Shown here: piece by piece, positions 47,606 to 57,387 of the stretch
How the letters are laid out: each line of letters starts with the position of its first letter
Numbering within the stretch: the first letter of the stretch is position 1
The notes under the pieces: generated by a model
What the model was told of the DNA's origin: nothing
What the model saw: only the letters and a program-made list of their open reading frames with translations
Database searches by the model: none
Program-made: the position numbers and the translations under genes
Source: Cyanobacteriota bacterium
GTDB taxonomy: Bacteria > Cyanobacteriota > Cyanobacteriia > PCC-6307 > Cyanobiaceae
Assembly: GCA_026389335.1 (NCBI GenBank)
Contig: JAPLIB010000088.1
Span: 91,563 to 155,562 of the forward strand
Reading direction: 5' to 3'
DNA length: 64,000 nucleotides

Positions 47606-49135
47606 ATGTTGAGCACCCTGCTGCTGATCCCCTTCATCGGCGCCTTCGCGCTGCTGTTCTGGCCGGGTCAACCGGTGCCCGGACGGATGCGGGTGGTGAC
47701 GATTGTGGTGTTGGGCCTGCAGCTGGCCTGGAGCCTGAGGGTGCTGCTGGCCTTCGATCCGGGCGATGGCGGCATGCAGCTGCAGGAATCGTTCGCCTGG
47801 GTGAGCAGCATCGGCCTCGACTATCGCCTTGGTATCGATGGCCTGTCCTTGCCCCTGGTGCTGATCAATGCGGCCCTCACCTTGGTGTCAGCCGTCTGCA
47901 CCCGCGACATCAGCCAGCGGCCACGCATCTATTTTGCCCTGTTGCTGTTGATCAGTGGGGCCGTCAATGGGGCCTTCCTGGCTGAAAACCTGCTGCTGTT
48001 CTTCCTGTTCTATGAACTCGAGCTGGTACCCCTGTGGCTGCTGATCTCGATCTGGGGTGGTACTGAGCGGGCCTATGCCGCCACCAAGTTTCTGATCTTC
48101 ACCGCCGTTTCCGGCGTGTTGATTCTCGGGGCCTTTCTGGGCTTGGCGCTGTTCACCGGCACGGTGGACTTCAGCCTCACGCCGGTGCTGAGCGAACGCC
48201 TGGCCATGGGCAGTCAGCTGCTGCTGCTGGGGGCGCTGTTGATCGGCTTCGGCATCAAGATTCCGCTGGTGCCGTTCCACACCTGGCTGCCCGATGCCCA
48301 CACCCAGGCCTCCACGCCGGTGTCGGTGCTGCTGGCGGGCGTGCTGCTGAAACTGGGCACCTATGGGCTGCTGCGTTTCTGTCTGGGCATGTTCCCCGAG
48401 GCCTGGGCGCTGCTGGCTCCCTGGCTGGCGGGGTGGGCTGCCGTTTCCGTGCTCTATGGCTCCCTGGCGGCGATTGCCCAGCGCGATATGAAACGAATGG
48501 TGGCCTACAGCTCCGTGGGCCACATGGGCTACATCCTGTTGGCGGCGGCGGCGGCCACACCGGTGAGCCTGCTGGGGGCTGTGTTCCAGATGGTGAGCCA
48601 CGGCCTGATCTCAGCCCTGTTGTTCCTGCTGGTGGGCATCGTCTACCGCAAGACCGGCACCAGAGATCTGGAGGTGCTGCGGGGTCTGCTCAACCCGGAG
48701 CGGGGTCTGCCCTTCACCGGCACGTTGATGATCCTGGGGGTGATGGCCAGCGCCGGCCTGCCGGGCATGGCCGGCTTCATCTCCGAGTTCCTGGTGTTCC
48801 GCGGCAGCCTTGAAGCTTTCCCGCTGGCAACGCTGCTCTGCATGGTGGGCTCAGGCCTGACGGCGGTGTACTTCCTGTTGCTGGTGAACCGGGCGTTCTT
48901 TGGTCGCATGGCGATCACGCCCCCCAGCGCTGATCCGGTGGCAGACGCCCGGCTCGACATCCGCCTGGCGGCGGTGGCGCCGCGTGAAACGATTCCGGCG
49001 ATGGCCCTGGCCACCGCTGTTGTGGCGATCGGTTTGATTCCCGCCTGGCTGGGCCGCATCAGTGAGGCGGCCAGCACCACCATGGCTCGGCTGCCGGCTT
49101 TGCTGGCCAGTCTTCAGAACGGAGGGGTGGGCTGA
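47606..49135 (+). CDS. ndhD4: NDH-1 subunit NdhD4-like (CO2-uptake type)
   Basis: A second antiporter-like membrane subunit of the CO2-uptake NDH-1. The 509-residue protein has FFLFYELELVPLWLLISIWG (transmembrane Glu), GFGIKIPLVPFHTWLPDAHT (essential Lys/His region) and RDMKRMVAYSSVGHMGYIL, all NuoM-type blocks. It begins 11 nt after ndhF4, and its stop overlaps the next ATG (TGATG). Confidence 0.92.
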   Translation: MLSTLLLIPFIGAFALLFWPGQPVPGRMRVVTIVVLGLQLAWSLRVLLAFDPGDGGMQLQESFAWVSSIGLDYRLGIDGLSLPLVLINAALTLVSAVCTRDISQRPRIYFALLLLISGAVNGAFLAENLLLFFLFYELELVPLWLLISIWGGTERAYAATKFLIFTAVSGVLILGAFLGLALFTGTVDFSLTPVLSERLAMGSQLLLLGALLIGFGIKIPLVPFHTWLPDAHTQASTPVSVLLAGVLLKLGTYGLLRFCLGMFPEAWALLAPWLAGWAAVSVLYGSLAAIAQRDMKRMVAYSSVGHMGYILLAAAAATPVSLLGAVFQMVSHGLISALLFLLVGIVYRKTGTRDLEVLRGLLNPERGLPFTGTLMILGVMASAGLPGMAGFISEFLVFRGSLEAFPLATLLCMVGSGLTAVYFLLLVNRAFFGRMAITPPSADPVADARLDIRLAAVAPRETIPAMALATAVVAIGLIPAWLGRISEAASTTMARLPALLASLQNGGVG

Positions 49136-50286
49136 TGCCGATCATTTCAGCCGATCTCACCCACGCTGGCGGCAGGCCCACAGCAGCCGAACTGGAAGCG
49201 AAATTGCTGGCGGGGCAGACCCTGCTGGCCGAGACACCCAACCATCTGATGCAGGTGGTGGATGTGCTCGAGAGTTATGGGGAGGTGCTCGATGCCTACA
49301 GCATCAACTTGATCTATCAGGCCGAACAGCAGTTCCTCAATCCGGTGCCTGCGTTCCGCTATCTCGACGGCGACCTGAGCCCGGGCAAGATCTGGCGCCA
49401 TCTGATCCATGACCGCCTCAACTTTGAATACGCCGAGTATTGCCAGAAGTCGATGTTCTGGCATGGCACCGGTGGCCTTGATGCCTATCTCGATTCCGAC
49501 GCCTTTGGCGCCAGCTGTGGCGCCATCATCCGTCGCAAGACCGGCCGCGATCCGCTGCTGGCCCTGCTCCATCCCCTGTTTCCCGATTTTCTGCTGGAGC
49601 TGATTCGCTCCGCCGCCACCACCCATGCCCTCGGACAATTCTGGCGGGTGATGAGTGATTTGTTTCTCGATCTGGCCCGGGCCGAAAAGGACGGCCGCGT
49701 CAGCACGGTGGCGGCTGTGGTGGCGTTCATGCGGGAGGGTCTGGTGGCGGCCGCCGCCAAGCCGATCACCTACGCGGTGGAGGTGGCGGGTGAACGCTTC
49801 TGGGTCTTGCCGCCGGAGGCCGGCCTCACCTTCCTGGCGGACGTGGCGGTGCCCTACGTGGAGGCGGTGTTCCTGCGGGGTATGCCCTTCCTGGGCACGG
49901 TGTCGTTCAACGCCCAGGCCCAGCAGGTGTCTCCGGATCAGAGCACCTTTGCCTATGGCGCCCTATTTGCCGACCCCCTGCCCACCATGGGCTCAGGCAT
50001 CCCCCCCAGCCTGCTGATGCAGGACATGTACCGCCATTTGCCGCAGCGCCTGCATCAGTGGTATCGCCAGACCAGTCGCGGTGAAGGCGATGTGCGCGTG
50101 AAGATCTGCCTCAGTTTCCAGAAGTCGATGTTCTGTGTCACCAATGCCGCCATCGCCGGCACCTTCCCCCATCCCCTCGATCACGCCGATCCAGCCGCCC
50201 AGGCCGCCAACCGCGCCTATGCCGCCAGCTGGGCCGCCAGGCTGAGCGGTTCGCGCACCGATTGCCTTGACCCTTCCAATTTCTGA
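49135..50286 (+). CDS. chpX: CO2 hydration protein ChpX/CupB
   Basis: ChpX/CupB and CupA are soluble, membrane-associated proteins that bind NDH-1MS complexes and hydrate CO2 vectorially. The 383 residues have the family's LMQVVDVLESYGEVLDAYSI at about 35, NFEYAEYCQKSMFWHGTGGL, and a long central helical part with FLRGMPFLGTVSFNAQ and GSGIPPSLLMQDMYRHLP. The arrangement after ndhF4-ndhD4 fits the constitutive (CupB) system. It overlaps ndhD4 by 1 nt. Confidence 0.92.
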   Translation: MPIISADLTHAGGRPTAAELEAKLLAGQTLLAETPNHLMQVVDVLESYGEVLDAYSINLIYQAEQQFLNPVPAFRYLDGDLSPGKIWRHLIHDRLNFEYAEYCQKSMFWHGTGGLDAYLDSDAFGASCGAIIRRKTGRDPLLALLHPLFPDFLLELIRSAATTHALGQFWRVMSDLFLDLARAEKDGRVSTVAAVVAFMREGLVAAAAKPITYAVEVAGERFWVLPPEAGLTFLADVAVPYVEAVFLRGMPFLGTVSFNAQAQQVSPDQSTFAYGALFADPLPTMGSGIPPSLLMQDMYRHLPQRLHQWYRQTSRGEGDVRVKICLSFQKSMFCVTNAAIAGTFPHPLDHADPAAQAANRAYAASWAARLSGSRTDCLDPSNF

Positions 50287-50315
50287 GGTGCGGGTGAGGT
50301 CCTAAGGTCGCTCCC

Positions 50316-50561
50316 ATGGATCAGCCTTGGACGCAACGGGCGCGGCCCGACCGGCTGGAACGCCGGATTGAATTCGCCGACTACGAAACCACCCGCACCT
50401 TCCTGGAGCGCCTCAATGCGCTTTCGGAACAGGAGGCTCGCTTTCCGGACATCAGTTTCGGACGCACCTACGTGAACCTCACCCTGCGGCCTGAGCAGGA
50501 TGATGGCGCGATCGAAGCTGTCGACACCACCTTTGCCGCCGCCATTGATGGGCTCCTCTGA
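50316..50561 (+). CDS. Pterin-4a-carbinolamine dehydratase-like protein (acRAF)
   Basis: In alpha-carboxysome operons, this PCD-like fold is known as acRAF, a Rubisco assembly factor rather than a pterin enzyme. The 81-residue protein reads [37 protein letters not shown] and FAAAIDGLL. True PCDs have conserved His residues in an [EDKH]-x(3)-H-[HN] motif that is lacking here, which fits acRAF. Its last 14 nt overlap the cbbX start. Confidence 0.85.
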   Translation: MDQPWTQRARPDRLERRIEFADYETTRTFLERLNALSEQEARFPDISFGRTYVNLTLRPEQDDGAIEAVDTTFAAAIDGLL

Positions 50562-51552
50562 GCTGCCAGCCGCCGCTCAGCAGCAGCCAGTGCCCCAGGA
50601 GTGCCTGGCGGAGAACCAGCCGAACCCGGTGGAGAACCAGGACGAGTGCGGCATTGATCTGCACTCCGCCATCAACTCCGCTGGCATCGAAGCCGTGCTG
50701 GAGCAGTTGGACCGCGAGCTGATCGGGCTACGGCCGGTGAAGGCCCGCATCCGCGAAATCGCCGCCTTGCTGGTGGTCAACCGCGCCCGTCAGCAGGTGG
50801 GCCTGGACACCGCCCCGCCCAGCCTGCACATGTCGTTCACCGGCCGCCCCGGCACCGGCAAGACGACCGTGGCGGAGCGGATGTCGAAGATCCTGCACGG
50901 CCTCGGCTATGTGCGCAAGGGCCATGTGGTGACCGCCACCCGCGACGACCTGGTGGGGCAGTACATCGGCCACACCGCACCGAAAACACGGGAGATGCTG
51001 AAGAAGGCGATGGGCGGGGTGCTGTTCATCGATGAGGCCTATTACCTCTACAAACCGGAGAACGAGCGCGATTACGGCGCCGAAGCGATCGAGATTCTGC
51101 TGCAGGTGATGGAGAGCAATCGCGATGATCTGGTGGTGATCTTTGCTGGTTATAAGGAGCGCATGGATATTTTCTACCAATCCAACCCTGGCCTCTCCTC
51201 CCGCGTGGCCAATCACATCGATTTTCCCGATTACTCGGCTTCTGAGCTGCTGGCAATCGCCCGCTTGATTCTGGCGGGCGAGAATTATCGCTTCAGCGAG
51301 GAAGGTCAGCAGGTGTTTGCTGATTACATTCAGCGCCGCATGCAGCTGCCCTTCTTCGCTAACGCTCGCTCGATCCGCAATGCCATCGACCGCGCCCGGA
51401 TGCGCCAGGCAAACCGCCTCTACAACCGCAGCGGCAGCACCGTGTCCCGGCTGGAACTGATGACCCTTGAGGTCGATGACATCACCGCCAGTCGCGTGTT
51501 TCAGGGAGAAGTGGAGGGGCGCGATCCCAGTGCACCCCTGACCGCGACCTGA
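50548..51552 (+). CDS. cbbX: Rubisco activase-type AAA+ protein CbbX
   Basis: CbbX-type AAA+ ATPases remodel inhibited Rubisco. The 334-residue protein has Walker [18 protein letters not shown] at about residue 90, Walker [16 protein letters not shown] at about 153, and the [19 protein letters not shown] pore-loop block. The C-terminal arm has [20 protein letters not shown]. The N-terminal 40 residues are Gln/Pro-rich. ATG 50548 overlaps the acRAF stop. It ends the CO2 island. Confidence 0.93.
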   Translation: MGSSELPAAAQQQPVPQECLAENQPNPVENQDECGIDLHSAINSAGIEAVLEQLDRELIGLRPVKARIREIAALLVVNRARQQVGLDTAPPSLHMSFTGRPGTGKTTVAERMSKILHGLGYVRKGHVVTATRDDLVGQYIGHTAPKTREMLKKAMGGVLFIDEAYYLYKPENERDYGAEAIEILLQVMESNRDDLVVIFAGYKERMDIFYQSNPGLSSRVANHIDFPDYSASELLAIARLILAGENYRFSEEGQQVFADYIQRRMQLPFFANARSIRNAIDRARMRQANRLYNRSGSTVSRLELMTLEVDDITASRVFQGEVEGRDPSAPLTAT

Positions 51553-51600
51553 GCTTCCGCGGCGGCCGCCCTGGTTGCCTCTGGTGACGAGCCAGGGCAC

Positions 51601-53022
51601 TCAGCGGCGTTTGCGCGAATCGATCTGCAGCAAATCCCGCACCTTCTGCACCTGACGAGAAAGATCGGGATCGCTGCTCAGCCGCTTCTCCACCTGCTCC
51701 ACGGCATACATCACGGTGGAGTGATCCTTGCCGCCGAAGGCTTCGCCGATGCGCGGCAGCGACAGCTTGGTGTTCTGGCGCATCAGATACATCCCCACCT
51801 GGCGTGCTTGACTCACGGCTCGCTTGCGGCTGGGCGAGAGCATCTCATCGATGCGCACACCGAACACCTCCGCCACCTTCTCCAGCACCTGTTGCGGTGT
51901 CACCTCAGCGTCATTGCCAACCGGGTCGAGCATCGGTGCCACCGATTCCACCGTCATCGGCATGCCGGTGATCGAAGCGAAGGCCACAGCCCGGGTGAGC
52001 GCCCCCTCCAGTTCGCGGATGTTGGAGGTGAAGCGGCCGGCGATGTAGTGGATCAGCTCCCGCGGCAGGGACATCTGCTCCGTTTCCGCCTTCTTGTGCA
52101 GGATGGCCATGCGCGTTTCCAGATCGGGCGCCTGGATGTCGGCGATCAGTCCCATCGAGAAGCGGGAGATCAACCGTTCCTGCAGCCGTGAGATCTGGCT
52201 CGGCGGGCGGTCACTAGCGATCACAATCTGGCGCCCAGCCTCATGCAGGGCATTGAAGGTGTGAAAGAACTCCTCCTGGGTGTATTCCTTGCCTTCGATG
52301 AACTGGATGTCGTCCACCAGGATCAGATCGGCGGCCCGGTAGCGATCGCGGAACGACTGCATGGCGTCCTTGCGGATCGCCTGGATCAGGTCGTTGGTGA
52401 ACGTTTCAGTGCTCACATAAAACACCCGGGCACCGGGATCGATCTCCTGGCGGTAATGGCCGATCGCCTGCATCAGGTGGGTCTTGCCGAGGCCGACCCC
52501 ACCGCAGATGAACAGCGGATTGAACTCGCGACCGGGGGCTTCGGCCACCGCCAGGGCTGCCGCATGGGCCATGCGGCTGTTGGCGCCGACGACGAAGCGG
52601 TTGAACACGTAGCGGGGGTTGAGGTTGAACACCACCCGCGGCGCCCGGCCATTGCCGCTTTCCTGGCGGCGTGATCCGGTGGCGTCAGCGGCTTCGGCCG
52701 GGCTGCGTCCCGGTGGGACGGCCAGATCCCCCTGCGGCAGTGGCCCCGTGCTGCCAGCGCCGCCGGCCGACTGGTCCTCGGCGACATCAACCTGAACCCG
52801 CACGGCATGGCCGGTCAGCTCCGCCGCCACCGCTTCGATCTTGGCCAGGTAGTTCTTGCGCAGCCAGCCGCTGGCGAAACTGTTCGGGGCCAGCACCCGC
52901 AACACGCCGTTTTCGTAGCTCTGGCAGCGGGCCGGCCGAATCCAGGTCTCGAATGTTGGCTTGCTGAGATTGGCCTGGAGTGCCTCTTGGATCCGGTGCC
53001 AGAGCTCGTCCCCCTGCTGCAC
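51601..53022 (-). CDS. dnaA: Chromosomal replication initiator DnaA
   Basis: DnaA binds DnaA boxes at the origin and opens it. The 473-residue protein has domain I ([18 protein letters not shown]), a Gly/Ser-rich linker around residues 80-125, the AAA+ core with [18 protein letters not shown] at about 170 and [16 protein letters not shown] at about 235, and domain IV with [20 protein letters not shown]. Start is GTG 53022. It converges on cbbX and is divergent (60 nt) from an HtrA gene. No DnaA-box cluster was seen nearby, so the origin is not in evidence here. Confidence 0.97.
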   Translation of the reverse strand: MQQGDELWHRIQEALQANLSKPTFETWIRPARCQSYENGVLRVLAPNSFASGWLRKNYLAKIEAVAAELTGHAVRVQVDVAEDQSAGGAGSTGPLPQGDLAVPPGRSPAEAADATGSRRQESGNGRAPRVVFNLNPRYVFNRFVVGANSRMAHAAALAVAEAPGREFNPLFICGGVGLGKTHLMQAIGHYRQEIDPGARVFYVSTETFTNDLIQAIRKDAMQSFRDRYRAADLILVDDIQFIEGKEYTQEEFFHTFNALHEAGRQIVIASDRPPSQISRLQERLISRFSMGLIADIQAPDLETRMAILHKKAETEQMSLPRELIHYIAGRFTSNIRELEGALTRAVAFASITGMPMTVESVAPMLDPVGNDAEVTPQQVLEKVAEVFGVRIDEMLSPSRKRAVSQARQVGMYLMRQNTKLSLPRIGEAFGGKDHSTVMYAVEQVEKRLSSDPDLSRQVQKVRDLLQIDSRKRR

Positions 53023-53082
53023 CGTCTGTCCCTTGCGCCAGGGGCTGAATATACGCAGCTTCCGAGCGTCGCGAGGTCTTTA

Positions 53083-54273
53083 ATGAAGCGCATGCTCCTT
53101 TCCAGTCCCCCCAGCCCTGCGATGGCCCTCTCCCGTCCGGTTTCTTCCCACCTGCGCAGCGCCCGGCGGGGAGCCTGGCTGGGGCTGGCCCTCGGCAGCC
53201 TGCTGTCGGGTTGCAGCCTGATCCCCTCTGTTCCCGGATTGGGTCGGTCCCCGCAGCCGAGCCGGCTGCGCGAAACGCCGGTGAGCCCCCTGCTGCCCAG
53301 CGGCGGCAACGTGATCGTCAAGGTGGTCGAGAAGACCGGCCCCGCCGTGGTGCGGATCGACACGGTCAAGCGCCTGGTCAACCCGATGGGTGGCCTGTTC
53401 GGTCGCGGCCCGGCGATCCAGCAGCAGCAGGGGCAGGGATCGGGCTTCATCATCGAGGCCGATGGCGTGGTGCTCACCAACGCCCATGTGGTCGAAGGGG
53501 CCAACGAGGTGAGCGTCACCCTGCCCGATGGGCGCAGCTTCACCGGCAAGGTGCTGGGAGCCGATCCGCTCACCGATGTGGCGGTGGTGAAGGTGGTGAG
53601 CTCCAACCTGCCGGTGGCGCCCCTGGGCGATTCGGCCAAGGTGCGGCCGGGGGAATGGGCGATCGCCATCGGCAATCCCCTCGGCCTCGACAACACGGTC
53701 ACCGCCGGGATCATCAGCGCCATCCAGCGCACCAATGCGGTGGGTGAGGGCCAGCGGGTGCCCTACCTGCAGACCGATGCCGCCGTCAATCCGGGCAACA
53801 GCGGCGGACCGTTGATCAATGATCGCGGCCAGGTGATCGGCATCAACACCGCCATCCGCCAGGCGCCAGGTGCTGGCCTCAGCTTTGCGATCCCGATCAA
53901 CACCGCCCGTCAGATCGCCGAGCAGATCCTGGCGCGGGGTTACGCGAGCCACCCGTACATCGGTGTGCGGCTGCAGGCCCTCACGCCCCAGCTGGCCCGC
54001 GAGATCAATGCCACCACCAACGCCTGCCGTCTGCCCGAGGTGAATGGCGTCGTGGTGGTGGATGTGATGCCGAACAGCCCGGCCGAGAAAGGCGGACTCA
54101 AGGCCTGTGACCTGATTGAGAAGGTGGCCGGCAACACGGTTCGCAATCCCTCCGAGGTGCAGCTTGATGTGGATGGCGGCCAGGTGAACCGCCCGTTGGA
54201 GTTGACCGTGCGCCGCAACGGCAGCCAGGAGACCCTCACCGTGCGTCCGGCGGAACTGCCTCAGAAGAGGTGA
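53083..54273 (+). CDS. HtrA/Deg-like serine protease, likely lipoprotein
   Basis: A trypsin-like quality-control protease of the DegP family, 396 residues. The catalytic triad is visible: His in LTNAHVVEGANEV at about 130, Asp in DPLTDVAVVKV at about 160, and Ser in NPGNSGGPLINDRG at about 240. One PDZ domain follows (GVVVVDVMPNSPAEKGGLKA). The N-terminus has ALGSLLSGC, a lipobox, so the protein is probably lipid-anchored in the membrane. ATG 53083 puts the lipobox Cys at about residue 43. Its stop overlaps the next gene. Confidence 0.93.
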   Translation: MKRMLLSSPPSPAMALSRPVSSHLRSARRGAWLGLALGSLLSGCSLIPSVPGLGRSPQPSRLRETPVSPLLPSGGNVIVKVVEKTGPAVVRIDTVKRLVNPMGGLFGRGPAIQQQQGQGSGFIIEADGVVLTNAHVVEGANEVSVTLPDGRSFTGKVLGADPLTDVAVVKVVSSNLPVAPLGDSAKVRPGEWAIAIGNPLGLDNTVTAGIISAIQRTNAVGEGQRVPYLQTDAAVNPGNSGGPLINDRGQVIGINTAIRQAPGAGLSFAIPINTARQIAEQILARGYASHPYIGVRLQALTPQLAREINATTNACRLPEVNGVVVVDVMPNSPAEKGGLKACDLIEKVAGNTVRNPSEVQLDVDGGQVNRPLELTVRRNGSQETLTVRPAELPQKR

Positions 54274-54953
54274 TGGACCCTGGAGGGCCGCCCCGGCGAT
54301 CGGGCCCCGGTGATCACTGCCGCCAGCGACGCCGCCGCGCTGACCAACTGGTGGTGATGGCCCGCTGGCCGGCACCAGGGCGCTGCAAGCGCCGCCTCGC
54401 CGTCAGCATCGGGGCGCGGCAGGCGGCGGCGATTCAGGCCCGGCTCAGTGCCCATGTGCTGCAGGAGGCCCAGGCCGCCGCCGCCAGCCACGGCCAGGAG
54501 CTGGTACTGGCGGTCAGCGGACTGGGCCGTCGGGCCGCCCGGCGCTGGGGGCAGGCGCTGGGGGCGCAGCGCACCGTCCTGCAGGGGCAGGGCCGCCTCG
54601 GGGCCCGGTTGCAACGCCAGTTGATCCGTGCCCGGCGCGAAGGTTCCCGGCGGGTGGTGCTGATCGGCAGTGACCTGCCGGATCTCTGCAGCCACGATCT
54701 GATCGAGGCCTTTCAGCGTTTGGCGCACGATCCGCTGGTGCTAGGCCCGGCCCGCGATGGCGGTTACTGGCTGATCGGCCTGGACGGCAACTGGCCGGCC
54801 CTGTTCGCCGGCGCCGGCCAGGCGATCCCCTGGGGTGGCGATCAGGTGCTGGCGGCCACCCTGGCCGCCGCTGCAGCCGAGGATCTGCCGCCGGTTCTGC
54901 TCGCATTGCGAGCCGATCTGGACCGGGGGATCGATCTGGCGCGCTGGCGATGA
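54273..54953 (+). CDS. Arsenosugar-type glycosyltransferase (DUF2064, TIGR04282 family)
   Basis: The 226-residue protein has the family's start VVMARWPAPGRCKRRLA at about 30, a nucleotide-sugar-like core with VVLIGSDLPDLCSHDLIEAF and LVLGPARDGGYWLIGLDGNW, and a hydrophobic end. The TIGR04282 name links to arsenosugar synthesis, though direct evidence in any organism is limited. It overlaps htrA by 1 nt (TGATG; GTG 54270 is an alternative start) and the next glycosyltransferase by 4 nt (ATGA). Confidence 0.85.
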   Translation: MDPGGPPRRSGPGDHCRQRRRRADQLVVMARWPAPGRCKRRLAVSIGARQAAAIQARLSAHVLQEAQAAAASHGQELVLAVSGLGRRAARRWGQALGAQRTVLQGQGRLGARLQRQLIRARREGSRRVVLIGSDLPDLCSHDLIEAFQRLAHDPLVLGPARDGGYWLIGLDGNWPALFAGAGQAIPWGGDQVLAATLAAAAAEDLPPVLLALRADLDRGIDLARWR

Positions 54954-55705
54954 CCGTGCTGCCCGTCACCTCACTGATCGCCCCGTGGGCCGCCCCGTGG
55001 GCCGCCGCAGGAGCGCCACTGGCGCCGCTGGCGGTGGTGATTGCGGTCCGCAATGAGGCCCGCGGTCTGCCGCCGCTGCTGGCTGATCTGGCCACAGCGC
55101 CCGCCGGCCTCGTGCGCGAGCTGTTGGTAGTCGACGGTGGCAGCGTCGATGGCAGCCAGCGGTTGGCGCGGCTGGCGGGGGCCAGGCTGCAGCCTGCTGC
55201 AGCGGGGCGGGGCCGGCAGCTGGCCCAGGGGGTGGCTGCCACGGAGGCACCCTGGCTGCTGCTGCTCCACGGTGATGGGCGGCTGCCGCCCCATTGGCCC
55301 GAGCTTGTAGCCGGCGCGATCGCCGCCGGAGCGACCACGGCCTGGGCCTTTCGGCTGGCCATCGCCGCCCGTGATCCGCGGCTGCGGTTGGTGGAACTGG
55401 CGGCGAATGGGCGCAGCCGCTGGCGCCAGCTGCCCTATGGCGATCAGGGGCTGCTGCTGGCCCGCGGCCTTTACGCCGCCGCTGGCGCCATCGCCCCCCT
55501 GCCGTTGATGGAGGACCTGGAGTTTCTGCTGCGGCTGCGGCGCCACGGGGCGATCCGCCTGCTGGACGGCGCCCTGAGCGTCAATGACCGGCGCTGGCGG
55601 CGCCTCGGCGTCTGGCGCACCACCTGGCGCAATGCCCAGTTGCGGCGCCGCTGGCGCCGGGGCGAGGATCCGGCGCTGTTGGCGGCCGATTACTACGGCG
55701 CCTGA
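54950..55705 (+). CDS. Arsenosugar-type glycosyltransferase (GT2, TIGR04283 family)
   Basis: A GT-A family-2 enzyme of 251 residues: VVIAVRNEARGLPPLLADL at about 30, ELLVVDGGSVDGSQRLARLA (DGG metal-site region), LLHGDGRLPPHWP, and the acceptor-site WRQLPYGDQGLLLARGLY, then PLMEDLEFLLRLRRHG. It pairs with the preceding gene, as in many bacteria and cyanobacteria. No arsenic gene (arsM, arsenosugar SAM enzyme) is seen in the window. It ends 11 nt before a convergent GNAT gene. Confidence 0.87.
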   Translation: MTVLPVTSLIAPWAAPWAAAGAPLAPLAVVIAVRNEARGLPPLLADLATAPAGLVRELLVVDGGSVDGSQRLARLAGARLQPAAAGRGRQLAQGVAATEAPWLLLLHGDGRLPPHWPELVAGAIAAGATTAWAFRLAIAARDPRLRLVELAANGRSRWRQLPYGDQGLLLARGLYAAAGAIAPLPLMEDLEFLLRLRRHGAIRLLDGALSVNDRRWRRLGVWRTTWRNAQLRRRWRRGEDPALLAADYYGA

Positions 55706-55716
55706 CCAGCACGCCC

Positions 55717-56244
55717 TCAGGGGGCATACCAGAAGGCACAGCGACGCTGTCGGGGCTCCAGTTGCCAGCCCTGGGCCTCGTAGAAGCCCACCACGTCGGG
55801 ATCGGCAAACAGGCTGACCCGATCCACCCCCATGGCCCGCAGCTGCTCGAGCACGTAGTGCATCATCTGTTTGCCCAGGCCGGCGCCCTGGTAGAGGGGG
55901 TGAACCGCCAGGTCCCAGACCGTGGCATCCACCACGCCGTCGCCGGTGCAGCGGGCGAAGCCGACGAGCCGGGGGATGCGCTCGTCGTGGCGCCAGAGAC
56001 CCACCTGCAGCAGGCTGTGCTGCAGCGCCTTGCGCACCCGCCTGAGCGGCCGGCGACTCCAGCCGACGGCATCACAGAGCGCCTCGAGTTCAATCAGGTC
56101 GATCTCACGCTCCAGGCTCAACACCAGATTGAGCTCGGCCTTGGGCGTGGGGCAGAGCCGATGGGCCTCGCCATAAAGATGCTGCAGCAACGCCGGGTTG
56201 GGCAGGCCCGGGGTCGGCGTCACGGGGAATGGCCCTGGGGACAC
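55717..56244 (-). CDS. GNAT-family N-acetyltransferase
   Basis: A 175-residue protein with the acetyl-CoA site VWDLAVHPLYQGAGLGKQMM (Q/RxxGxG/A loop) and the C-terminal FADPDVVGFYEAQGWQLEPR. The substrate is unknown. GTG 56244 is used; an ATG that would fit is not available nearby. The N-terminal 65 residues (HRLCPTPKAELNLVLSLERE...) are more variable. It is divergent from the alpha/beta hydrolase gene (133 nt). Confidence 0.85.
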   Translation of the reverse strand: MSPGPFPVTPTPGLPNPALLQHLYGEAHRLCPTPKAELNLVLSLEREIDLIELEALCDAVGWSRRPLRRVRKALQHSLLQVGLWRHDERIPRLVGFARCTGDGVVDATVWDLAVHPLYQGAGLGKQMMHYVLEQLRAMGVDRVSLFADPDVVGFYEAQGWQLEPRQRRCAFWYAP

Positions 56245-56377
56245 GGGATCGAATAAGCAGTCTGACGATCCTGCCTTAAAGGGTCAAAACTGGGGCAACG
56301 TAACCTCTGGCCTTTGGCCCAGTCCTTTTTCCAAGCCCCTGCAGCCGCGCCCCCCAGCCGCGGGTTTTTCCCGCCCC

Positions 56378-57148
56378 ATGGCCAGCCTCTGCCCTCAGGA
56401 CGATGATCTGCTGCTGGTCGGCGTGCATGGTTGGCTGCTGTCCGGGCGGCTCTGGACGCCTTTGGCGGCCGAACTGGCCCCACGGCGCCAACTCTGGTGC
56501 CCGGATCTGCCTGGTTTCGGCCAGAGGCCGCGGCCCAGGGGACTGCAGAGCAGCCTGGCCAGTTATGGCCGCTGGTTGGCGGCGGCGGTGCAGCAGCAGG
56601 CCGCCGGCCGGCCGGTGGTGCTGATCAGCCATTCGCTCGGCGGCAGCATTGCCCTGCATAGCGCCGAGTGCCTCGGCAGCCAGCTGCGGGGGCTGGTGCA
56701 GATCGCTGCCGGTGGCGGCATCTTTCAGCCCAGGCCGTTCGCCCTGCTCCGGCGTGCTGGCGCCACCTTCGTGCAATGGCGTCCTGGTTGGCTGGCGGAG
56801 TTGCCGGGTACGGAGGCGATCCGCTCGCCGCTGCGGGCTGAAGCGCGCGCCGCCCAGGGGCTGCTGGCCTGCAGCACCAACCGGGGCGCGGTGCGCCAGC
56901 TGCCGCTGCTGACCAGCCAGTTGACCGTGCCCAGTCTCTGGATCAGCGGCAGCCGCGATCGGGTGATGGAACCCCGCTATGTGCGCCATCTGGCCAGCTT
57001 CACGCCGCTGCATCAGTTGGAATCGCTGCAGGGGGCAGGCCATCTGCCGATGCAGCAGTGCCCGACCGATCTGGCCCGACTGATCGAAACCTGGCTGCAG
57101 GCGGAGGTTCATACCCGCGGCTCGTTCCCGGCCGCGATCACCGATTGA
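56378..57148 (+). CDS. Alpha/beta-fold hydrolase
   Basis: A 256-residue hydrolase with the oxyanion-region VGVHGWLLSGRLWTPLAAEL, the nucleophile elbow VVLISHSLGGSIALHSA (G/S-x-S-x-G form, S-H-S-L-G), and the C-terminal acid/His region: SGSRDRVMEPRYV and GAGHLPMQQCP. Substrate unknown. ATG 56378 is chosen as the family-like N-terminus; an open frame continues 180 nt upstream but overlaps the divergent GNAT gene. Confidence 0.87.
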   Translation: MASLCPQDDDLLLVGVHGWLLSGRLWTPLAAELAPRRQLWCPDLPGFGQRPRPRGLQSSLASYGRWLAAAVQQQAAGRPVVLISHSLGGSIALHSAECLGSQLRGLVQIAAGGGIFQPRPFALLRRAGATFVQWRPGWLAELPGTEAIRSPLRAEARAAQGLLACSTNRGAVRQLPLLTSQLTVPSLWISGSRDRVMEPRYVRHLASFTPLHQLESLQGAGHLPMQQCPTDLARLIETWLQAEVHTRGSFPAAITD

Positions 57149-57171
57149 TCCCGCTGCTGCCGGAGCTGTTG

Positions 57172-57204
57172 GTAGTGGCTGTTCCGTTGCGTAGTGGCTG
57201 TTCC
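57172..57204. repeat. Short direct repeat
   Basis: GTAGTGGCTGTTCC occurs twice (57172-57185 and 57191-57204), separated by 5 nt, in the 239-nt gap between the hydrolase and the convergent ABC exporter. No gene is supported in the gap. Confidence 0.6.
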
Positions 57205-57387
57205 TAGAGGAGCGGTAGGTCAGTTAGCACCCTGTTGAGGCGGCTCGGGAGCACGGCGAGCCTGGAGCTGGGCGACCGCCAGATCCCTGGCCAGCCAAGG
57301 CGCCCAGGAGGGTTGGACAGATCGTTCCCAAGGAGGCTCTGGCCAACTCCCCACGGAGCCCTGCTCCTGTTGACAGGGATCTGCGGC

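Noticed and set aside
53023..53082. Possible origin of replication next to dnaA
   Set aside because: Only 60 nt, no DnaA-box cluster seen; dnaA is often away from oriC in cyanobacteria.
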